In this document: piece by piece, positions 38,215 through 46,236 of the stretch
Position numbering within the stretch: position 1 is the first letter of the stretch
Layout: the number at the start of each line of letters is the position of its first letter
Source of the DNA: Streptomyces melanogenes
GTDB taxonomy: Bacteria; Actinomycetota; Actinomycetes; Streptomycetales; Streptomycetaceae
DNA: 64,000 bases
Direction: 5' to 3'
Assembly (NCBI RefSeq): GCF_014649795.1
Contig: NZ_BMTS01000003.1
Coordinates: forward strand, 558,001-622,000
Notes under the pieces: model-generated
The model's database searches: none
Told to the model about the DNA's origin: nothing
What the model saw: only the letters and a program-made list of their open reading frames with translations
Program-made: the position numbers and the translations under genes

Positions 38215-39138
38215 TCACGCCCAGTCCCAGTCGATCCCCAGGATCCCCGGTCGCACCCCCTGCTCGACCAGGTGCACCGTGCGGTGCTGCCCGCTCAGCG
38301 TCAGGTCGCCCCGGGCCGAGCGGGCCGCGCCGGCCGACGTCCGGGAGAAGCGGCGGCAGCGCACCGGCAGGGCGTGCTCGTCGAAGCGGACCTGGAGCAC
38401 GTACTGCCCGCCCGCGAAGCTGAAGCCGCGTACGTACTCGCTGCTCGGGCCCGCCGTGCCGTCCTCGAAGCCGTAGCCGAAGAGGTACGTCTCACCGGCC
38501 CGCAGCCGGGCGTCGAAGAGCAGCTCGGCCACCAGGACGCCGGTCTCGGCGTCCCAGCGCACCCGGCCGGTGCGGCAGTTCTCGGCGGCGCGCACCCGGA
38601 CCCGGGACGGGTCGCAGCCCGGGTCGCCGTGGTGGATGGCGAGATAGCGGTCGACGCCGTCCCGGTGGGCCCGCACCACCTGCTGGGAGTCGCGGCCCAG
38701 CAGCTCGCGGTGCGCCCCGACGCGCACCCGCTCCTGGTGGCCGACGGTGTGCAGCCCGCCGTCCACGGGTGACTCCAGGCCCGTGATCAGCCGCTCGACG
38801 GCCCCGGAGGCCTCCACCAGCGAGCGGTAGGAGCGGCCCGCCGGGCGTTCCGCCTCGCGCGCGTCGGCGTCGTCGAGCAGCCGCAGCAGCGAGCGGTCCG
38901 GCAGCCCGAGGACCTCCTCCAGGGCGCGCACGGCCCGCAGCGACTCGGCGCGCTGCGGCCGCCGGGCGCCCTGCTGCCAGTAACTGAGGCTGGTCACACC
39001 GACCTTGACGCCGCGCCCGGCGAGATGGTGCTGGACGCGTTGGAGCGGCAGTCCGCGGACGGCGAGCGCGGCGCGCAGCGCCAGATGGAACGGACCGGTG
39101 TGCAGCACCTGTGCCAGATCGGCATCGGTGTGGAGCAT
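38215..39138 (-). CDS. XRE-like helix-turn-helix regulator
   Basis: The 307-residue protein has a helical N-terminal domain (FHLALRAALAVRGLPLQRVQHHL, then VKVGVTSLSYWQQGARRPQR and LRAVRALEEVLGLP) that looks like an XRE-type helix-turn-helix with the recognition helix around residues 45-60. The C-terminal 200 residues, with HTVGHQERVRVGAHRELLGRD and GETYLFGYGFEDGTAG, form a beta-rich domain of unknown role. GGGAG precedes the ATG. It is divergent from the secreted cysteine protease gene; the 12-bp palindrome GTGAACGTTCAC lies about 100 bases upstream and could be its operator. Confidence 0.72.
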   Translation of the reverse strand: MLHTDADLAQVLHTGPFHLALRAALAVRGLPLQRVQHHLAGRGVKVGVTSLSYWQQGARRPQRAESLRAVRALEEVLGLPDRSLLRLLDDADAREAERPAGRSYRSLVEASGAVERLITGLESPVDGGLHTVGHQERVRVGAHRELLGRDSQQVVRAHRDGVDRYLAIHHGDPGCDPSRVRVRAAENCRTGRVRWDAETGVLVAELLFDARLRAGETYLFGYGFEDGTAGPSSEYVRGFSFAGGQYVLQVRFDEHALPVRCRRFSRTSAGAARSARGDLTLSGQHRTVHLVEQGVRPGILGIDWDWA

Positions 39139-39453
39139 GGGGGACTCCCTCGGGACTGCTCGGATCTCGGTGGGGGGTGGCCGTACGGGCGGCCTGGTTC
39201 AACTGCGCCGCCGGCCCGGGGACTTCGGGCCGCACAGTGAACGTTCACGGCGGGGGGTGGTCACGGGTCGCCGCGGGACCCGGGCGGCCTGGTGGGCCCG
39301 GAAGGCCCGTTCACATGGCGGCCACTCCGTTCACACCCGCGTCTCACCCCGCATTGAAGCGCGTTGACCAGCCCACGACAACGTTCGATGCTCACCGAAA
39401 GCGTCCGGACGCGCTCCTCCGATCCCCACACCCCCCGCTTCGGGAGGAACGCG
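39139..39453. promoter_or_regulatory. Divergent regulatory region between the XRE-like and cysteine-protease genes
   Basis: This 315-base gap holds no gene. It contains the perfect palindrome GTGAACGTTCAC at 39237-39248 and two further GTTCAC half-sites at about 39308 and 39329. A promoter TTGACC (39364-39369), 17 bases, GATGCT (39387-39392) points toward the protease. The half-sites lie between the palindrome and that promoter. Confidence 0.55.
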
Positions 39454-40110
39454 ATGCACAACCGCAAGAGACGGCTTCCGGCTCTCGCCCTCGTGGTGAC
39501 GGCCCTGCTCGCCGCCCCCACGGCGAGCGCCGTCGCATCCCCGCACGAGCCCGGCACGACCGCCGCCGCCACCACGACCGCCGCCACCGACACCCGTACC
39601 GCCGCCGACCCGCCGTCCGCCACGGCAGCCACGTCGAAGCGGCTCAACATCACCATGCAGGCCCAGCAGAAGAACAACTGGTGCTGGGCCGCCAGCGGGA
39701 ACACCATCGCCACCTGGTTCGGGCGCTCCTACAGTCAGAACCAGTTCTGCAACGCCGCCTTCGGGCGCCAGCAGGGCTACGACTGCCCCAACTGGCAGGC
39801 GGACCTGGGCAATGTGCAGAACGCGCTGAGCTGGGCCGGGATCAACTCCGGCTCGTACGTCAGCGGGTGGCTGCGCTACTCGACCGTACAGACCGAGATC
39901 AACGCCAACCGGCCGATGGAGAGCCGCATCCAGTGGTCCAGCGGCGGTGGTCACATGCATGTGATCTACGGGTACGACACGGCCAGCAGCTGGGTCTACT
40001 GGGGCGACCCGTGGCCCTCCAGCAACCGCTACAACTGGGCCTCGCACGACTGGTACGTCGACAACGACTCGTTCTCCTGGACCCACTCGCTCTACCGGAT
40101 CGGGGCGTGA
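39454..40110 (+). CDS. Secreted papain-like (C39-type) cysteine protease
   Basis: The 218-residue precursor has a Sec signal peptide (KRRLPALALVVTALLAAPTASA), a Thr/Ala-rich propeptide and a papain-like domain. The catalytic Cys is about residue 77 in QKNNWCWAASGNTIATW, the likely His is 167 or 169 in SGGGHMHVIYGYDT, and the Asn/Asp partner is in VYWGDPWPSSN. This is the peptidase C39-like family of secreted actinobacterial proteins. GGGAGG precedes the ATG. The next gene overlaps its stop as GTGA and is also secreted, suggesting a protease and partner pair. Confidence 0.87.
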   Translation: MHNRKRRLPALALVVTALLAAPTASAVASPHEPGTTAAATTTAATDTRTAADPPSATAATSKRLNITMQAQQKNNWCWAASGNTIATWFGRSYSQNQFCNAAFGRQQGYDCPNWQADLGNVQNALSWAGINSGSYVSGWLRYSTVQTEINANRPMESRIQWSSGGGHMHVIYGYDTASSWVYWGDPWPSSNRYNWASHDWYVDNDSFSWTHSLYRIGA

Positions 40111-40925
40111 CGACGATGACCCTGCGACGTCTGTCCTCCGCCGCCGCCGTCGCGGCCCTGCTCACCGGCCTCTGCGCCTCGTACGCGGCGGCCGGCGAGC
40201 ACCCCACCGCGACGGCCGACTCCAAGGCGGCCGCCCGCCAGGCGGCCGCGGCCCCCGCGACCCTCGACACGCTCTCCCGGTTCTTCGCCCGGGACGGCAA
40301 GGTGTCCCTGACCGCCGCCGCCCCGCGCATCCAGGGCGACGCGGTGCCCGTCTACACGCTCTCCCCGGAGTTCGTCGCCGGGCGGGCGGGCGCCTCCGTG
40401 GCGAAGCTGGAGTACCTCGCCTCCACGGCCGTCTCCTCGGACGGCCAGAAGGCCTCCCTGTGGACCGTTCCGCAGGGCACCACCTGGAAGGTGGTGAACA
40501 TAGCCACCGGTGACGACGAGGCCCGCTACGCCGCGGCGGGCGCGAGCCGGCTGCCGGGCGGCACCGTCTTCCAGGAGCCGCAGATCAACGCCTGGTACGT
40601 CCAGAAGGGCGCCACCGTGCTCCCCCTGGACGAGGACGCGGTGCGCGCGGTCGGCGCCGAGGGCACCACGCTGGGCGCCTATCAGAAGCGCGTCCAGCGG
40701 GCCTACGGCGACAAGCTGCCCGGCTCCGCGTACGCGAAATCCGGCAAGGCCGGGGGGTACGGGCAGACGCCCGAGGAGGCCCGGGCCCAGGCCGCGGCCG
40801 CCGCACCCACCGGCGGGGACAGCGCCCTCACGGCCACCTCGGTGACCGCCGGTGCGGGGGCCCTCGCGGCGCTCGGACTGGGCACCGTGGCGCTGCGACG
40901 TCGGCGCGGGGGCAACCGGGCGTAG
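40107..40925 (+). CDS. Secreted or cell-surface protein coupled to the cysteine protease
   Basis: The 272-residue protein has a signal peptide (TLRRLSSAAAVAALLTGLCASYAAAG), an Ala-rich start, a soluble region (PVYTLSPEFVAGRAGASVAKLEYLASTAVSS, then WTVPQGTTWKVVNIATGDDE) and a C-terminal membrane helix followed by RRRRGGNRA, the shape of a surface-anchored protein although no LPxTG sorting motif is present. I recognise no enzyme family. Its GTG overlaps the protease stop by four bases, so translation is coupled; it may be an inhibitor, chaperone or substrate of the protease. An ATG three codons later is an alternative start. Confidence 0.7.
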   Translation: MTTMTLRRLSSAAAVAALLTGLCASYAAAGEHPTATADSKAAARQAAAAPATLDTLSRFFARDGKVSLTAAAPRIQGDAVPVYTLSPEFVAGRAGASVAKLEYLASTAVSSDGQKASLWTVPQGTTWKVVNIATGDDEARYAAAGASRLPGGTVFQEPQINAWYVQKGATVLPLDEDAVRAVGAEGTTLGAYQKRVQRAYGDKLPGSAYAKSGKAGGYGQTPEEARAQAAAAAPTGGDSALTATSVTAGAGALAALGLGTVALRRRRGGNRA

Positions 40926-40965
40926 GCCTTTCCCAGGACTGTGCGATCAGCTGCGGATCGTGCGT

Positions 40966-41009
40966 GGCTGGTCGCGCAGTTCCCCGCGCCCCTCAAGCGA
41001 GGGGCGCGG
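40966..41009. repeat. Palindromic intergenic element, copy 2
   Basis: GGCTGGTCGCGCAGTTCCCC begins the core, reverse complement of that in copy 1, followed by the stem CCGCGCCCCT (40984-40993) and AGGGGCGCGG (41000-41009). The outer arms seen in copies 1 and 3 are missing. It ends 16 bases before the uvrC promoter. Confidence 0.8.
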
Positions 41010-41025
41010 CCCCGTGAAACCGCGT

Positions 41026-41047
41026 TGTCGGTCCCCGCCAGTAGGGT
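41026..41047 (+). promoter_or_regulatory. RecA-NDp/PafBC-type damage promoter of uvrC
   Basis: TTGTCGGTC (TGTCGGTC at 41026-41033), eight bases, TAGGGT at 41042-41047, seven bases, ATG. Matches the RecA-independent damage promoter; the transcript may also carry rapZ, yvcK and whiA. Confidence 0.82.
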
Positions 41048-41054
41048 GGTGGAC

Positions 41055-43097
41055 ATGGCAGACCCCTCCACCTACCGCCCCAAGCCGGGACAGATCCCCG
41101 ACTCGCCGGGGGTCTACAAGTTCCGGGACGAGCACCGCCGGGTGATCTACGTCGGCAAGGCCAAGTCCCTGCGCCAGCGGCTCGCGAACTACTTCCAGCC
41201 GCTCACCAGCCTGCACCCGCGCACGGCCACGATGGTCACCACGGCCGCGTCCGTGGAGTGGACGGTCGTCTCCACCGAGGTCGAGGCCCTCCAGCTCGAA
41301 TATTCGTGGATCAAGGAGTTCGACCCCCGCTTCAACGTCAAGTACCGCGACGACAAGAGCTATCCGTACCTGGCGGTCACCCTCAACGAGGAGTTCCCGA
41401 GGGTCCAGGTGATGCGCGGCGCCAAGAAGAAGGGCGTGCGCTACTTCGGTCCCTACGGACACGCGTGGGCGATCCGCGAGACCGTCGACCTGATGCTCCG
41501 AGTCTTTCCCGTACGGACGTGCTCCGCCGGGGTGTTCAAGCGCTCCGCCCAGATCGGCCGCCCCTGTCTGCTCGGCTACATCGGCAAGTGCGCGGCCCCC
41601 TGCGTCGGCCGGGTCACGCCCGAGGAGCACCGCGAACTGGCCGAGGACTTCTGCGACTTCATGGCCGGGCGCACCGGCACGTACATCCGCCGTCTGGAGA
41701 AGCAGATGGGGGACGCGGCCGAGGAGATGGAGTACGAGCGGGCGGCGCGGCTGCGCGACGACATCGGGGCGCTGCGCCGCGCCCTGGAGAAGAACGCGGT
41801 GGTGTTCACCGACGCCACCGACGCGGACCTGATCGCGGTCGCCGAGGACGAGCTGGAGGCGGCCGTCCAGATCTTCCACGTGCGCGGCGGCCGGGTGCGC
41901 GGCCAGCGCGGCTGGGTCACCGACAAGGTCGAGGCCGTCGACACGGCGGGCCTGGTCGAGCACGCCCTCCAGCAGCTGTACGGGGAGGAGACCGGCGACT
42001 CCGTACCGAAGGAGGTGCTCGTCCCGGCGCTGCCCGAGGACGCGGAGTCGGTCGGCGCCTGGCTGGCCGGGCGGCGCGGGTCGCAGGTCTCGCTGCGGAT
42101 CCCGCAGCGCGGCGACAAGAAGGACCTGATGGCGACGGTCGCACGCAACGCGCAGCAGGCGCTCGCGCTGCACAAGACCAAGCGCGCCTCGGACCTGACC
42201 ACCCGCTCCCGGGCCCTGGAGGAGATCGCCCAGGCCCTGGACCTGGACAGCGCCCCGCTGCGGATCGAGTGCTTCGACATCTCGCACCTCCAGGGCGAGG
42301 ACGTGGTGGCGTCCATGGTCGTCTTCGAGGACGGCCTGGCCAGGAAGAGCGAGTACCGGCGCTTCCAGATCAAGGGTTTCGAGGGCCAGGACGACGTCCG
42401 GTCCATGCACGAGGTGATCACCCGCCGCTTCAAGCGGTACCTGGCCGAGAGCGCCCGGCTGGGGGAGTGGGCGGACGGCGAGGAGGACGGCGAGTCCGGC
42501 CCGGCCTCCTCCGGCGAGGTCCCGGCGCCCGGCGAGGCCCCCGTGGAGACCGGCCCCCGCACCGAGGACGGGCGGCCCAAGCGGTTCGCCTACCCGCCGC
42601 AGCTCGTGGTGGTCGACGGCGGCCAGCCGCAGGTGGCGGCGGCCAAGCGGGCCCTGGACGAGCTGGGGATAGACGACGTGGCGGTCTGTGGGCTGGCCAA
42701 GCGCCTGGAGGAGGTCTGGCTGCCGGACGACGACGACCCGGTCGTGCTGCCCCGCTCCAGCGAGGGGCTGTATCTGCTCCAGCGCGTGCGTGACGAGGCT
42801 CACCGGTTCGCCATCACCTACCAGCGGGCCAAGCGGACGAAGCGGTTCAAGGCGAGCCCCCTGGACGCGGTGCCGGGCCTGGGCGAGTCCCGCAAACAGG
42901 CTCTCGTCAAGCATTTCGGCTCGGTGAAGCGGCTCCGGTCGGCGACAATCGAGCAGATCTGTGAAGTTCCCGGGATAGGCCGCAAGACGGCCGAGACCGT
43001 GGCAGCGGCCCTGGCCAGGACAGCCCCGGCCGCACCCGCCGTGAACACGGCGACAGGAGAGATCATTGAAGAGGACGACGGGGGATCCGCGAAATGA
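41055..43097 (+). CDS. uvrC: Excinuclease ABC subunit UvrC
   Basis: UvrC makes both incisions around the lesion marked by UvrB. The 680-residue protein has an N-terminal GIY-YIG nuclease ([27 protein letters not shown]) and a UVR motif for UvrB ([22 protein letters not shown]). The RNase H-like C-terminal nuclease follows ([33 protein letters not shown]), then helix-hairpin-helix repeats ([37 protein letters not shown]). An acidic Gly/Glu-rich insert lies near residues 473-510. The start is fixed by the damage promoter seven bases upstream. Its stop overlaps the rapZ start as ATGA. Confidence 0.97.
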   Translation: MADPSTYRPKPGQIPDSPGVYKFRDEHRRVIYVGKAKSLRQRLANYFQPLTSLHPRTATMVTTAASVEWTVVSTEVEALQLEYSWIKEFDPRFNVKYRDDKSYPYLAVTLNEEFPRVQVMRGAKKKGVRYFGPYGHAWAIRETVDLMLRVFPVRTCSAGVFKRSAQIGRPCLLGYIGKCAAPCVGRVTPEEHRELAEDFCDFMAGRTGTYIRRLEKQMGDAAEEMEYERAARLRDDIGALRRALEKNAVVFTDATDADLIAVAEDELEAAVQIFHVRGGRVRGQRGWVTDKVEAVDTAGLVEHALQQLYGEETGDSVPKEVLVPALPEDAESVGAWLAGRRGSQVSLRIPQRGDKKDLMATVARNAQQALALHKTKRASDLTTRSRALEEIAQALDLDSAPLRIECFDISHLQGEDVVASMVVFEDGLARKSEYRRFQIKGFEGQDDVRSMHEVITRRFKRYLAESARLGEWADGEEDGESGPASSGEVPAPGEAPVETGPRTEDGRPKRFAYPPQLVVVDGGQPQVAAAKRALDELGIDDVAVCGLAKRLEEVWLPDDDDPVVLPRSSEGLYLLQRVRDEAHRFAITYQRAKRTKRFKASPLDAVPGLGESRKQALVKHFGSVKRLRSATIEQICEVPGIGRKTAETVAAALARTAPAAPAVNTATGEIIEEDDGGSAK

Positions 43098-44035
43098 CTG
43101 AGCACGACCGAGCAGAAGCAGAAGCTGGAGCCGCACACGTGAGTACGGGCACGACGAACGACGCCGCAGAACCGGCCATCCCCGAGCTGGTGATCATCTC
43201 CGGGATGTCCGGCGCCGGGCGCAGCACCGCCGCCAAGTGCCTGGAGGACCTCGGCTGGTTCGTCGTCGACAACCTGCCGCCCGCGCTGATCCCCACCATG
43301 GTGGAGCTCGGCGCCCGGTCCCAGGGCAATGTGGCCCGCATCGCCGTCGTCGTCGACGTGCGCGGCCGCCGTTTCTTCGACAACCTCCGCGAGTCGCTGG
43401 CCGACCTGGACTCCAAGCAGGTCACCCGGCGGATCGTCTTCCTGGAGTCGTCCGACGACGCCCTGGTGCGCCGCTTCGAGTCGGTCCGCCGCCCGCACCC
43501 GCTGCAGGGCGACGGCCGGATCGTCGACGGCATCGCGGCCGAGCGCGACCTGCTGCGCGAGCTGCGCGGGGACGCCGACCTGGTGATCGACACCTCCAGC
43601 CTCAACGTCCACGAGCTGCGCGCCAAGATGGACGCCCAGTTCGCCGGGGACGAGGAGCCGGAGCTGCGCGCCACGGTGATGTCGTTCGGCTACAAGTACG
43701 GCCTGCCGGTCGACGCCGACCTGGTCGTCGACTGCCGCTTCCTGCCGAACCCGCACTGGGTGCCGGAGCTGCGCCCGTTCACCGGCCTGAACGAGGAGGT
43801 GTCCGGTTACGTCTTCAACCAGCCGGGTGCCAAGGAGTTCCTCAACCAGTACAGCGAGCTGCTCCAGCTGATCGCGACCGGCTACCGCCGCGAGGGCAAG
43901 CGGTACGTGACGATCGCGGTGGGCTGCACCGGCGGCAAGCACCGCTCCGTCGCGATGTCCGAGAAGCTGGCCGCCCGTCTCGCCTCCGAGGGGATCGAGA
44001 CCGTCGTCGTACACCGGGACATGGGGCGCGAGTGA
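43094..44035 (+). CDS. rapZ: RapZ-like P-loop nucleotide-binding protein
   Basis: The 313-residue protein belongs to the RapZ/YvcJ family. The N-terminal ATP site reads GMSGAGRST (residues about 37-45), with Arg where most P-loops have Lys, a form I recall as usual in actinobacterial members. Next come [35 protein letters not shown] and RRPHPLQ. The C-terminal half holds [26 protein letters not shown] and the [20 protein letters not shown] phosphate-binding loop. In E. coli RapZ controls glmS through small RNAs; in Gram-positives the family binds UDP-GlcNAc-related ligands. Four-base overlaps with uvrC and yvcK show a tight operon. Confidence 0.93.
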   Translation: MTEHDRAEAEAGAAHVSTGTTNDAAEPAIPELVIISGMSGAGRSTAAKCLEDLGWFVVDNLPPALIPTMVELGARSQGNVARIAVVVDVRGRRFFDNLRESLADLDSKQVTRRIVFLESSDDALVRRFESVRRPHPLQGDGRIVDGIAAERDLLRELRGDADLVIDTSSLNVHELRAKMDAQFAGDEEPELRATVMSFGYKYGLPVDADLVVDCRFLPNPHWVPELRPFTGLNEEVSGYVFNQPGAKEFLNQYSELLQLIATGYRREGKRYVTIAVGCTGGKHRSVAMSEKLAARLASEGIETVVVHRDMGRE

Positions 44036-45054
44036 AGGTGTACCGACGGCGCACGAGCGGACCGGTGCTGCGCACCGGCCGCAAGCGTGGCGCCCAGCCC
44101 AAGGTCGTCGCCCTCGGCGGCGGCATGGGCCTCTCCGCGTCGCTCGCGGCGCTGCGCCGGATCACCGGCGACCTGACCGCCGTCGTCACCGTGGCCGACG
44201 ACGGCGGTTCCAGCGGCCGGCTCCGGGAGGAGCTGGGCGTGCTGCCGCCGGGCGACCTGCGCAAGGCGCTGGCGGCGCTCTGCGGCGACGACGACTGGGG
44301 CCAGACCTGGGCCCGGGTCATCCAGCACCGCTTCCAGTCCCAGGGCGACCTGCACGAGCACGCGGTCGGCAATCTGCTGATCGTGGCCCTGTGGGAGCAG
44401 CTGGGCGACCACGTCCAGGCGCTCGACCTGGTCGGCAAGCTCCTCGGGGCGCACGGCAGGGTGCTGCCGATGTCCGCCGTCCCGCTGGAGCTGGAGGCGC
44501 TGGTCCGGGGCCACGACCCGGCCCGCCCGACCGACGTGGACACGGTCCGCGGCCAGGCCACGGTGGCGCTCACCCCCGGTGAGGTGCAGTCGGTCAACCT
44601 GGTCCCGCACGACCCGCCGGCGGTCCCGGAGGCGGTGGAGGCCGTCCTGGACGCCGACTGGGTGGTGCTCGGCCCGGGCTCCTGGTTCTCCTCGGTCATC
44701 CCGCACCTGCTGGTGCCCGAGCTGCTCGACGCGCTCACGGTGACCAAGGCCCGCAAGGTGCTCTCGCTGAACCTGGCGCCCCAGCCCGGCGAAACCGATG
44801 GCTTCTCTCCGCAGCGTCATTTGGAGGTTTTGGGACGACACGCCCCTAAACTCGCCCTGGACGTGGTGCTGGCCGACGCGGCCGCCGTGCCCGACCGCGA
44901 GTCCCTCGCCGACGCCGCCAAGCAGCTCGGCGCCGTGGTCGAGCTGGCGGCGGTCGCCGCGCCCGACGGCTCCCCCAAGCACGACCGGGAGCTGTTGGCC
45001 GCCGCGTACGACCGTATTTTTCGGATGCATGGAAGGATCGGCCCATGGCGATGA
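44032..45054 (+). CDS. yvcK: YvcK/CofD-like UDP-GlcNAc-binding protein
   Basis: The 340-residue gluconeogenesis-factor-family protein has [48 protein letters not shown] and [15 protein letters not shown], all conserved ligand-binding loops. The family binds UDP-N-acetylglucosamine and links cell-wall precursor supply to central metabolism. The GTG start overlaps the rapZ stop by four bases and its last ten bases overlap whiA. Codons in 44780-44855 are strikingly AT-rich (gat, tct, cat, ttg, gtt, ttg, cct, aaa) compared with the rest, which suggests that this stretch also carries the promoter of whiA. Confidence 0.93.
   Translation: MKVYRRRTSGPVLRTGRKRGAQPKVVALGGGMGLSASLAALRRITGDLTAVVTVADDGGSSGRLREELGVLPPGDLRKALAALCGDDDWGQTWARVIQHRFQSQGDLHEHAVGNLLIVALWEQLGDHVQALDLVGKLLGAHGRVLPMSAVPLELEALVRGHDPARPTDVDTVRGQATVALTPGEVQSVNLVPHDPPAVPEAVEAVLDADWVVLGPGSWFSSVIPHLLVPELLDALTVTKARKVLSLNLAPQPGETDGFSPQRHLEVLGRHAPKLALDVVLADAAAVPDRESLADAAKQLGAVVELAAVAAPDGSPKHDRELLAAAYDRIFRMHGRIGPWR
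44837..44852 (+). promoter_or_regulatory. Candidate internal whiA promoter with WhiA box, inside yvcK
   Basis: GACAC at 44837-44841 matches the known WhiA recognition sequence, and TAAACT at 44847-44852 fits a -10 box. They sit in a block of atypical AT-rich codons about 190 bases before whiA. From the literature I recall that whiA in S. coelicolor has a developmentally raised, autoregulated promoter close upstream; this is the likely equivalent. Confidence 0.55.
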
Positions 45055-46034
45055 CGGCAGCGGTGAAGGATGAGATCTCCCGGCTCCCCGTCACCCGGAC
45101 CTGCTGCAGAAAGGCGGAGGTCTCGTCGATCCTGCGGTTCGCGGGCGGCCTCCACCTGGTCAGCGGCCGCATCGTGATCGAGGCGGAGCTGGACACCGCG
45201 ATGGCGGCGCGCCGGCTCAAGCGGGACATCCTGGAGATCTTCGGCCACAGCTCCGAGCTGATCGTGATGGCTCCGGGCGGGCTGCGCCGCGGCTCGCGCT
45301 TCGTCGTCCGGGTGGTGGCGGGCGGCGACCAGCTGGCGCGCCAGACGGGCCTCGTGGACGGCCGCGGCCGCCCCATCCGGGGCCTCCCGCCCCAGGTGGT
45401 CTCGGGGGCCACCTGTGACGCCGAGGCGGCCTGGCGCGGGGCCTTCCTCGCCCACGGCTCGCTCACCGAGCCGGGCCGCTCCTCCTCCCTGGAGGTGACC
45501 TGCCCGGGCCCGGAGGCGGCGCTCGCGCTGGTCGGCGCGGCCCGCAGGCTCCAGATCGCGGCCAAGGCCCGCGAGGTGCGCGGCGTGGACCGCGTGGTCG
45601 TGCGCGACGGCGACGCGATCGGCGCCCTGCTGACCCGGCTCGGCGCGCACGAGTCGGTGCTCGCCTGGGAGGAGCGGCGGATGCGCCGCGAGGTCCGGGC
45701 CACCGCGAACCGCCTGGCCAACTTCGACGACGCCAATCTGCGCCGCTCGGCGCGGGCCGCCGTCGCCGCCGGGGCCCGGGTGCAGCGCGCCCTGGAGATC
45801 CTGGGCGAGGAGGTGCCGGAGCACCTGGCGGCCGCCGGGCGGCTGCGCATGGAGCACAAGCAGGCCTCCCTGGAGGAGCTGGGCGCGCTCGCCGACCCGC
45901 CGCTGACCAAGGACGCGGTCGCGGGCCGGATCCGCCGGCTGCTCGCCATGGCGGACAAGCGGGCGCAGGACCTGGGCATCCCCGGCACCGAGTCCAATCT
46001 GACCGAGGAGATGGCGGACGGCCTGGTCGGCTGA
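45045..46034 (+). CDS. whiA: Sporulation regulator WhiA
   Basis: WhiA is a DNA-binding regulator that, with WhiB, stops aerial growth and starts sporulation septation. The 329-residue protein matches Streptomyces WhiA almost residue for residue: [20 protein letters not shown], the degenerate LAGLIDADG-type N-terminal fold ([12 protein letters not shown]), and a C-terminal helix-turn-helix in [30 protein letters not shown]. The N-terminal fold lacks nuclease activity in the family. The ATG lies inside the end of yvcK with GGAAGGA upstream. It ends a uvrC-rapZ-yvcK-whiA operon and is followed by a strong terminator. Confidence 0.97.
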   Translation: MAMTAAVKDEISRLPVTRTCCRKAEVSSILRFAGGLHLVSGRIVIEAELDTAMAARRLKRDILEIFGHSSELIVMAPGGLRRGSRFVVRVVAGGDQLARQTGLVDGRGRPIRGLPPQVVSGATCDAEAAWRGAFLAHGSLTEPGRSSSLEVTCPGPEAALALVGAARRLQIAAKAREVRGVDRVVVRDGDAIGALLTRLGAHESVLAWEERRMRREVRATANRLANFDDANLRRSARAAVAAGARVQRALEILGEEVPEHLAAAGRLRMEHKQASLEELGALADPPLTKDAVAGRIRRLLAMADKRAQDLGIPGTESNLTEEMADGLVG

Positions 46035-46111
46035 TCGGCGGAGTCCTCCCTCCGCTTCGCGTCGGTGCCCTCCTCGTACCGCCGTCAGGCCCTAGTGTTG
46101 AACTCGCCGTG

Positions 46112-46138
46112 ACCGGCGCCCACTTGGTGGGCGCCGGT
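46112..46138 (+). terminator. whiA operon terminator
   Basis: ACCGGCGCCCAC ttg GTGGGCGCCGGT, a perfect 12-bp stem with a three-base loop, 78 bases after the whiA stop. Confidence 0.8.
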
Positions 46139-46164
46139 TCCGGTTTCACCACCCTTCCACGGTA

Positions 46165-46186
46165 TTGACATGATCATGAAGTGTCA
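46165..46186. promoter_or_regulatory. Inverted repeat and -35-like box before the carboxypeptidase
   Basis: TTGACA at 46165-46170 overlaps the inverted repeat TGACA-N11-TGTCA (46166-46186), which encloses the perfect palindrome CATGATCATG. No good -10 box is visible at 16-18 bases. It may be an operator or an activator site about 50 bases before the start. Confidence 0.45.
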
Positions 46187-46236
46187 TGAGCCTGGCGTCT
46201 GTCCACTTTCGTGGCACACAACAGCAAGGGGGGCCA

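Noticed and set aside
40966..41009. Intrinsic terminator of the gene before uvrC
   Set aside because: The stem is strong, but the sequence is a copy of a dispersed palindromic element; I list it as a repeat, though it may also stop transcription.
45045..46034. WhiA as an active homing endonuclease
   Set aside because: The LAGLIDADG-type fold in WhiA is degenerate and the gene is the conserved sporulation regulator in its usual operon.
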